NCBI GenBank assembly: GCA_003566795.1
Contig: PXBU01000403.1
Coordinates: 1-6,027, forward strand
Source: Puniceicoccaceae bacterium
Lineage (GTDB): Bacteria; Verrucomicrobiota; Verrucomicrobiia; Opitutales; Coraliomargaritaceae
Length of the DNA: 6,027 nucleotides
Direction of reading: 5' to 3'
Position numbers and translations under genes: made by a program. This document shows positions 1 to 3,946 of this stretch, piece by piece. Positions within the stretch are counted from its first letter, which is position 1, and the number at the start of each line of letters is the position of its first letter. The notes beneath the pieces are model-generated. The model did not search any database. It saw nothing but the letters and a program-made list of their open reading frames with translations, and had not been told where the DNA came from.

Positions 1-184
1 CCTTTAACCACAAACCATCACTCTTTCCCGGATGCAATATCGTCCTCGCTTGCGCAACAGAGTAATCTCCAGACCCCATGATTGATCGACCTCCGTCTGC
101 GCCCAATCTTACGACCAGATCGCTAGCATGACACGCCAAGGTTCCAACCGCCAGAAGTCCAGCTAGTCCAATTTTCTTAAACAT
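1..184 (-). CDS. Exported protein of unknown function, N-terminal part only
   Basis: The minus strand is open from an ATG at 184 to the left edge of the window (61 codons), so only the N-terminus is visible. It begins MFKKIGLAGLLAVGTLACHASD: two lysines, a hydrophobic core at about residues 5-17, and a plausible signal peptidase I site after Ala20 (C-H-A, then S-D). The cysteine at 18 sits in T-L-A-C, which is only a poor match to a lipobox, so a lipoprotein is possible but less likely. The mature part (residues 21-61) shows no motif I recognise. No good Shine-Dalgarno is seen before the start; the upstream stretch is A/T-rich. The signal peptide argues that this is a real gene even though it is short here. 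The product probably acts in the periplasm, outer membrane or outside the cell. Function unknown. Confidence 0.6.
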   Translation of the reverse strand, partial: MFKKIGLAGLLAVGTLACHASDLVVRLGADGGRSIMGSGDYSVAQARTILHPGKSDGLWLK

Positions 185-359
185 AACAGAGTTTTTTTAG
201 TCAGTATTTTTAAGGAATGTCGCACGTGAATGCTACAACGCTGGATCACGGAGCGTTCGTTTACCCGAATGCCATCTTTGTCACGGACCAATGTAGAGGC
301 GAGATTCACAGGACCGTAATTTGCAACAAATGCACCGCATCGGCTAGTTTAAAGTGGGG
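185..359. other. Non-coding stretch between exported-protein gene and toxin relic
   Basis: I see no credible gene on either strand. It should hold the promoter of the leftward exported-protein gene; the A/T-rich part at about 190-213 lies just upstream of that start, but I cannot name a convincing -35/-10 pair. Reading frames continuing past the toxin relic are broken by stops. Its composition is less GC-rich than the neighbouring genes. Confidence 0.4.
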
Positions 360-482
360 TCAGGTAGATGTTTTTAACGGATGCTGCCAACGCAGCCATT
401 GGAAGCGGGAGAAATCGGCATGCTCCGGAGTGGCATCCTCACGGTGCGCGTAAATAAAGACATTGACGTCGCATAGTTTCAT
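360..482 (-). pseudogene. VapC-like PIN-domain toxin relic with internal deletion
   Basis: The minus strand from ATG at 482 to TGA at 360-362 encodes 40 residues. The first 16, MKLCDVNVFIYAHRED, are a typical VapC N-terminus: the first catalytic aspartate (Asp5) in D-V-N, then F-I-Y-A. Residues 22-36 (ADFSRFQWLRWQHPL) match the usual VapC C-terminus, a D-F-x-R-F-x-x-L-R-W-x-x-P-L ending. An intact PIN toxin of this type is about 130-145 residues, so roughly the middle 90-100 codons are missing and the ends are joined in frame near His21/Ala22. The other conserved PIN acidic residues are gone, so ribonuclease activity is not expected. The start overlaps the stop of the antitoxin relic by ATGA, the normal vapBC arrangement. 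Family assignment rests on recalled family motifs, not a search. It could still be translated as a micro-protein. Confidence 0.75.
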
Positions 483-586
483 CGACGGTAAGTCTCGGCA
501 TCCTCGGCTGCCAACAAATCATTGCTGCGATCCAAATCAATCCCCACAGATAGGAGTTGCACAGCTGCGGATTCATCCCTCAGCAT
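479..586 (-). pseudogene. VapB-like antitoxin relic, C-terminal part
   Basis: The minus strand from ATG at 586 to TGA at 479-481 gives 35 residues ending GIDLDRSNDLLAAEDAETYRR. This resembles the C-terminal toxin-binding tail of VapB-type antitoxins that pair with PIN toxins (pattern G-[IL]-[DN]-x-D-x-[IVS]-x-[DE]-L-L ending in Y/F-R). The N-terminal ribbon-helix-helix DNA-binding part is absent: the same frame runs upstream only to a TGA at 632-634 inside coaD and shows nothing antitoxin-like there. The ATG at 586 is simply the first Met in the surviving frame. Its stop overlaps the toxin start (ATGA), which supports the reading. It is most likely a 5'-truncated remnant that can no longer bind DNA. 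The antitoxin call depends largely on the adjacent toxin. Confidence 0.55.
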
Positions 587-599
587 GAGGGTGCATGAA
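572..599 (+). promoter_or_regulatory. Hairpin enclosing the coaD ribosome binding site and start codon
   Basis: CCCTCA (577-582) pairs perfectly with TGAGGG (586-591) around a GCA loop. After a 3-nt bulge (592-594) the stem continues with TTCAT (572-576) against ATGAA (595-599). The only Shine-Dalgarno-like sequence, GAGG (587-590), sits in the inner stem and the coaD AUG (595-597) in the outer stem, so this fold would hide both. The pairing is seen directly; a regulatory role is inference. It also sits at the edge of the antitoxin relic. Confidence 0.5.
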
Positions 600-1080
600 A
601 GTCGGTATTTACCCAGGCTCCTTTGACCCGGTCACGAACGGGCACCTCGACGTGATCAACCGGGCGCGCCGCATCTTTGATAAGGTGGTGGTGGCCGTGG
701 CGCGCAATGCTGCCAAGGAGCCGCTGTTCTCACCGGAGGAACGGGTCCAGCTGATCGAGGAGAACTTCGAGGGCCGCCCAAACATTTCGGTGATCGCCTT
801 CGACGGGCTGATTGTGGACCTGGCCGAGCGCCTGAATGCGGTGGCCCTCATCCGGGGGCTGCGCGCGGTGTCAGACTTTGAGCACGAATTCCAGATGGCG
901 CAAATGAACCGCCACCTTGACGAAAAGATCGAAACCATCTTTTTGATGCCGAATGAACAGTTCTTCTTCACCAGCTCCAACCTGGTTAAACAGGTCTTTA
1001 AATTTACCGACCGCGAAAAACACCTTATCCCCGAAAATGTCCACATCGCACTCTCTAAAAAATTCGGGTATTGCGATTAG
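595..1080 (+). CDS. coaD: Phosphopantetheine adenylyltransferase (PPAT)
   Basis: CoaD catalyses the reversible transfer of AMP from ATP to 4'-phosphopantetheine, giving dephospho-CoA and pyrophosphate, the penultimate step of coenzyme A synthesis in the cytoplasm. The 161-residue length is normal for the family. The nucleotidyltransferase signature GSFDPVTNGH covers residues 8-17 with the catalytic T-x-G-H histidine at 17. Lys41 corresponds to the conserved pantetheine-site lysine. RGLR at 87-90, followed by a D-F-E-x-E-x-Q-M-A-x-M-N-R-H-L block to 108, is diagnostic. TSS (126-128) matches the ISSS/T-type ATP-binding segment, and the C-terminus carries PENVHIAL (146-153). An in-frame TGA at 586-588 excludes a longer protein, so ATG 595 is the start, with a close GAGG four bases upstream inside a hairpin. 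The exporter gene follows without a gap. Identity is very secure. Confidence 0.97.
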   Translation: MKVGIYPGSFDPVTNGHLDVINRARRIFDKVVVAVARNAAKEPLFSPEERVQLIEENFEGRPNISVIAFDGLIVDLAERLNAVALIRGLRAVSDFEHEFQMAQMNRHLDEKIETIFLMPNEQFFFTSSNLVKQVFKFTDREKHLIPENVHIALSKKFGYCD

Positions 1081-2427
1081 ATGATGGCTGAGCAACGCCA
1101 CTCTACGCCGCCGCAGAGCCGGCGCACGCTGGGGATTGTCTTTCTGACGCTCTTCCTGGATCTGGTCGGGTTCTCGATCATCTTCCCGCTCTTTCCGGCG
1201 ATGCTGGATTATTATCTACCGGACGGCCCCGGCGACGGGACGCTACTGGGGCAAATGGTGGGGGTGCTGGCCGGATGGGCGGAGGCGAGTGGCGCGGAGA
1301 ATCCACGCTTCATGACGGCGGTGCTCTTTGGCGGCATCCTGGGTTCGCTGTACTCCATCCTGCAATTTCTATGTGCGCCGCTGTGGGGCGCCTGGTCGGA
1401 CCGGGTGGGTCGCCGCAAGGTGCTGCTGATCACCATCAGCGGATTGGCCTTCGGCTACCTGCTGTGGTTTTTTGCAGCGTCCTTTTGGGTATTGATCCTC
1501 TCGCGGGTGGTGACGGGTGCCATGGGCGGCAACCTCTCGGTGGCCACTGCGGCCGTGGCCGACACCACTTCGCGCGAGAAGCGGTCCAGCGGACTGGCAC
1601 TGATTGGTATCGCGTTTGGGCTGGGCTTCATCGTGGGTCCGGCCATTGGGGGGATCGCTTCCATGATCGACCTGACCGAGCACCTGCCCGCGCTGGCTGC
1701 TCTCGGAGTTAACCCCTTTTCCATGCCGGCGCTGGTCGCCTTCATGCTGTCGATCCTGAACCTGGTCTGGGTCGCCCGGCGCTTTGAAGAAACCCTGCCG
1801 GAGGCCAAACGGGTCGAACCGGAAAAGCGCGGGCTGTCCGTGCTGCAAATTTTCAACACTGGCAGTCCCCAGGTCCGGCGGACGAATCTGCTCTATCTGA
1901 TCTTCATGCTGGCTTTCAGCGGGATGGAGTTCACCCTGACCTTTCTGGCGGTGGAGCGCTTTGCGTTTTCGCCGGTGCAGAATGGAGGGATGTTTGTCTT
2001 TATCGGATTCATCCTGATCCTGGTGCAGGGCGTGTTGGTACGGCGGCTGGCCAATCCGGTGGGTGAAAAGAACCTAGCCCTGTTTGGCTTGTTTTTTGGC
2101 GTGGTCGCCTTCCTGGCGCTCGCGTTCGCCTTGCAGCTCGGGCTCTTCTTTATCGCCTTGGGCTTTCTGGCCCTCTCGATCGGCCTGGCCTCACCGACCC
2201 TGAGTGCACTGATATCGCTCTACTCCCAAGAGAGTGATCAGGGGGCGGCCCTCGGAGTGTTTCGCTCCGCTGGTTCGCTGGCCCGCGCCATCGGGCCGCT
2301 GGTTGCCGCCTTCGCCTACTTCGCCTATGGCTCCAAAGCGGCCTATCTCTTCGGTGCGCTGATCGTGGTGATCCCGCTCGTGATGGCGATCAAGCTGCCG
2401 CAGCCGGAGAAGATGGAATCCGATTGA
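1081..2427 (+). CDS. Major facilitator (DHA1/TetA-like) drug exporter
   Basis: A 448-residue, 12-helix inner-membrane protein of the proton-coupled drug antiporter type. TM1 spans about 17-41. The block at about 90-116 (Y-S-I-L-Q-F-L-C-A-P then GAWSDRVGRRK, 103-113) is MFS motif A and closely resembles TetA. A motif C-like GLGFIVGPAIGG lies at 180-191 in TM5. A central cytoplasmic loop (about 232-266) separates the halves, and the C-terminal half ends near 438. Compared with TetA, the TM1-TM2 outer loop (about 44-78) and the TM5-TM6 loop (about 193-213) are long. ATG 1081 directly abuts the coaD TAG, with a second ATG at 1084 and no clear Shine-Dalgarno, so translation by coupling or reinitiation is likely. 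The substrate cannot be read from sequence; tetracycline efflux is only one option among drugs and metabolites. Confidence 0.9.
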   Translation: MMAEQRHSTPPQSRRTLGIVFLTLFLDLVGFSIIFPLFPAMLDYYLPDGPGDGTLLGQMVGVLAGWAEASGAENPRFMTAVLFGGILGSLYSILQFLCAPLWGAWSDRVGRRKVLLITISGLAFGYLLWFFAASFWVLILSRVVTGAMGGNLSVATAAVADTTSREKRSSGLALIGIAFGLGFIVGPAIGGIASMIDLTEHLPALAALGVNPFSMPALVAFMLSILNLVWVARRFEETLPEAKRVEPEKRGLSVLQIFNTGSPQVRRTNLLYLIFMLAFSGMEFTLTFLAVERFAFSPVQNGGMFVFIGFILILVQGVLVRRLANPVGEKNLALFGLFFGVVAFLALAFALQLGLFFIALGFLALSIGLASPTLSALISLYSQESDQGAALGVFRSAGSLARAIGPLVAAFAYFAYGSKAAYLFGALIVVIPLVMAIKLPQPEKMESD

Positions 2428-2451
2428 GCGAAGATGTGTTGCACCGCGAAT

Positions 2452-2519
2452 GGACTGGGAGGGTCCAGCTCCGTCTGGACCTCGCGGACTGGGAGGGTCC
2501 AGCTCCGTCTGGACCTCGC
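2452..2519. repeat. Exact tandem duplication of a 34-bp REP-like palindrome (GGAG type)
   Basis: Units 2452-2485 and 2486-2519 are identical. Each carries GGGAG immediately followed by a perfect 7-bp hairpin: GGTCCAG, loop CTCCGT, CTGGACC (stems 2462-2468/2475-2481 and 2496-2502/2509-2515). The GGAG head next to a hairpin resembles bacterial REP elements mobilised by RAYT (TnpA-REP) transposases. The units lie between two convergent genes. No T-run follows, so a classic intrinsic terminator is not evident, though the hairpins might still slow or end transcription. Confidence 0.85.
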
Positions 2520-2549
2520 GGGCAAGAGCGGCACCGATTGCACGCTCAC

Positions 2550-2574
2550 GGCCCGGACGGAGCCGGGCCCTCCC
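2550..2574 (-). repeat. Inverted, diverged copy of the GGAG-type REP-like palindrome
   Basis: On the minus strand this reads GGGAG, then GGCCCGG, loop CTCCGT, CCGGGCC. Head and loop are identical to the tandem copies upstream. The stem differs at two base pairs, and both halves of each pair have changed (T-A to C-G, A-T to G-C), so the 7-bp stem stays perfect. This orientation facing the tandem pair gives a BIME-like cluster. It lies 37 bp beyond the stop of the ArsR-methyltransferase gene. Confidence 0.8.
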
Positions 2575-2610
2575 GGAGAATTGATCAACTACAGGATGCA
2601 ACGCCCCTCT

Positions 2611-3540
2611 TCACCTCACACCGCTGGCCAGCACGGTTTCGAAGTTGGGCTCTTGTTCCTCGCGGGCCACGACATCGACCTTGACCTGCTGAAACCCAGC
2701 TGACTTCAGATACCCATAGAGTGTATTTTCGGAGAACCCGAGCCAGGTATCGGCGTAGAGTTCACGGGCTTTTTCGAAGTGATGCTCCAGTAAGTCGATG
2801 ATGATGAGCTGCCCCCCGGGCTTCAGTATGCGGTAGGCTTCTGCCACCGCCGCCTGTGGATGCTGCGCATGGTGCAGGGCCTGGCTGAGCAGCGCGAGAT
2901 CGACGCTGCTATCCTTGAGTGGGACGTCTTCAATATCGCCCAGCTTGTAGCTCAGGTTGGAAAATCCATTTTTCTTGGCCAGTTCGCTGCCAAACTCCAC
3001 CATCTTGGGCGAGTTATCCACGCAGACCACCGACTCCGCCCGATTGGCCAGCAACTGCGAGACCAGGCCCTCCCCAGCACCGAGATCGGCGATCTTGATC
3101 TTGGGCGTGAGGTGGAGTAAGAAATGCCCGATCGCTTCCCAGCTGCGACCGGGGCAATAGTTTTTACCCAGCCGTCCGGCCACCGAGTTGAAATACTGCT
3201 CCGACTTTTGCTTCCGCTTTTCGAGAATGCGCCGCAGATTCGCCTGATCCATCGCCACTTCAGCGGTATTTTCGACAGCGGCATAAGCGGCCTGCAGCAG
3301 TGCCCGGGCATGCGAATTGTTCTCCGCATGCAGCGCATAAAAGGTCTTCTTCCCCTCGCGGCGGTCCTTGACCAGTTCTCCCTGCCGCAGCAGCCCGAGG
3401 TGTGAGGAGATGCGCGACTGGCCCATGTCCAACACCTCCTGTAACTCGGCCACCGAGAGTTCCTCGTCCGTGAGCAGGGCGAGGATACGCACGCGCGTCG
3501 AGTCTGCCAAAAGTTTAAGCGTTTCCCAGGAATCAGCCAT
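2611..3540 (-). CDS. ArsR-family regulator fused to a SAM-dependent methyltransferase
   Basis: A 309-residue two-domain protein. Residues 1-85 form an ArsR/SmtB winged helix: L-L-A-D-S-T-R-V-R-I-L at 10-20, recognition region about 39-57 (Q-S-R-I-S-S-H-L), and wing with D-R-R-E-G-K-K-T-F-Y at 59-68. The usual metal-site cysteines are absent (the ELSVAEL segment replaces E-L-C-V-C-D), so metal sensing is unlikely. A linker helix (about 86-125) leads to a class I methyltransferase: motif I ADLGAGEG (151-158), acidic ribose-binding V-D-N-S (174-177), D202 in G-D-I-E-D, and R-I-L-K-P-G-G (237-243), close to UbiE-type enzymes. Similar fusions belong to regulators of methionine/SAM-cycle genes (the SahR-like group), so binding SAM or S-adenosylhomocysteine as effector is plausible but inferred. 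A TGA in frame at 3553-3555 fixes the start at 3540; no clear Shine-Dalgarno is seen. Confidence 0.88.
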   Translation of the reverse strand: MADSWETLKLLADSTRVRILALLTDEELSVAELQEVLDMGQSRISSHLGLLRQGELVKDRREGKKTFYALHAENNSHARALLQAAYAAVENTAEVAMDQANLRRILEKRKQKSEQYFNSVAGRLGKNYCPGRSWEAIGHFLLHLTPKIKIADLGAGEGLVSQLLANRAESVVCVDNSPKMVEFGSELAKKNGFSNLSYKLGDIEDVPLKDSSVDLALLSQALHHAQHPQAAVAEAYRILKPGGQLIIIDLLEHHFEKARELYADTWLGFSENTLYGYLKSAGFQQVKVDVVAREEQEPNFETVLASGVR

Positions 3541-3630
3541 TATGGTGGCCGATCATTACTATCCTGAACGGAAGCGCAAAGTCATTTTTAACCTTACTAC
3601 CGTCTCATCTAAGAGTTTATTCTCGAAGAG

Positions 3631-3714
3631 CAATCCGTAGCGGAACGGCGAAGCCGTTTCGACACCCATAGCGAGATCGGTCGAAATGGGTTCCCCATTC
3701 CGCTACAACGATTG
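3631..3714. repeat. BIME-like element, copy 1: two inverted GTAG-headed hairpins
   Basis: An 84-bp element bounded by CAAT and ATTG. The left arm reads GTAG (3637-3640), stem CGGAACGGC (3641-3649), loop GAA, stem GCCGTTTCG (3653-3661). The right arm, read on the minus strand, is GTAG (3706-3703), stem CGGAATGGG (3702-3694), loop GAA, stem CCCATTTCG (3690-3682). Both are 9-bp stems with one conserved G-T pair. The two differing base pairs changed on both sides, so pairing is kept. GTAG beside a hairpin is the hallmark of REP elements, and two in inverted orientation make a BIME. Confidence 0.85.
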
Positions 3715-3755
3715 GAGCAATATATCCGTAATCACACTAGAACGCACCTTAACAG

Positions 3756-3872
3756 CAATTCGTAGCGGAACGGCGAAGCCGTTTCGACGCCCATCGCAAG
3801 CTCGGTTCGAAATGGGCCTGGCCGTCTTTTGTCTTGTGCGGCGGCGGGTTCCCCATTCCGCTACAACGATTG
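3756..3872. repeat. BIME-like element, copy 2, with a 32-bp loop insertion
   Basis: A second copy of the element 42 bp further on, in the same orientation, with the same CAAT/ATTG ends. The left hairpin is identical to copy 1 (GTAG 3762-3765, stems 3766-3774/3778-3786). The right hairpin keeps its stem (3808-3816/3852-3860) and GTAG (minus, 3864-3861), but its triloop is enlarged to 35 nt by 32 extra bases at 3817-3848. The spacer between arms differs at several positions, so this is not a fresh duplication. Confidence 0.85.
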
Positions 3873-3898
3873 AAAAAACTTATTTGATCCTCTACTAC
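3870..3898 (+). promoter_or_regulatory. Possible promoter for the spermidine-synthase-like gene
   Basis: TTGAAA (3870-3875, 5 of 6 to the -35 consensus) is followed after 17 bp by TACTAC (3893-3898, only 3 of 6 to the -10), about 49 bp before the start codon. The first three bases of the -35 come from the end of the repeat element. This is weak evidence; it is listed because it is the best spaced candidate in the gap. Confidence 0.25.
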
Positions 3899-3946
3899 TT
3901 CCGCCAGTTGGCTCACATATGTCCCAGCCTAGCCAGATAATAGAAA

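Larger units (their letters stand above)
3541..3946. other. Divergent intergenic region carrying two large palindromic repeats
   Basis: This 406-bp stretch separates two divergent genes and should hold both promoters. It has no credible gene; short open frames across it run through the repeats. Two repeat elements (3631-3714 and 3756-3872) take up half of it. The remaining A/T-rich flanks (about 3560-3630 and 3873-3946) are where promoters would fall. Confidence 0.7.

Noticed and set aside
217..453. A 78-codon plus-strand open frame
   Set aside because: Its AAGGA abuts the ATG with no spacing, the cysteine-rich product resembles nothing I know, and it runs antisense to a recognisable PIN toxin relic. 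It is treated as a shadow.
463..491. TTGACG followed 17 bp later by CGGTAA as a coaD promoter
   Set aside because: The -10 box is poor, and these bases are codons of the toxin-antitoxin relic on the other strand, so the -35 match is likely chance.
565..588. A leader peptide starting at CTG 565 with AGGAG upstream
   Set aside because: CTG starts are rare and the frame has only seven codons. It is mentioned only as a possible way to open the coaD hairpin and is not annotated.
2462..2569. The palindromes between the convergent genes as Rho-independent terminators
   Set aside because: The stems are GC-rich but no T-run follows on either strand. The head-loop pattern fits REP elements better, although some termination effect cannot be excluded.
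2424..2703. Open frames of 81-136 codons on both strands across the convergent gap
   Set aside because: They are repeat-derived (tandem palindromes read through in frame) or antisense to the exporter and the methyltransferase, with no recognisable product.
3608..3619. A short palindrome-like CTC...GAG site upstream of the ArsR-methyltransferase gene as its operator
   Set aside because: Only three bases on each side pair symmetrically, which is too weak to call an operator without comparative data.
3631..3872. The two similar elements as a CRISPR array or IS-element ends
   Set aside because: There are only two copies, each is internally palindromic over its whole length, the spacer is not of CRISPR type, and no transposase or target-site duplication lies between them.
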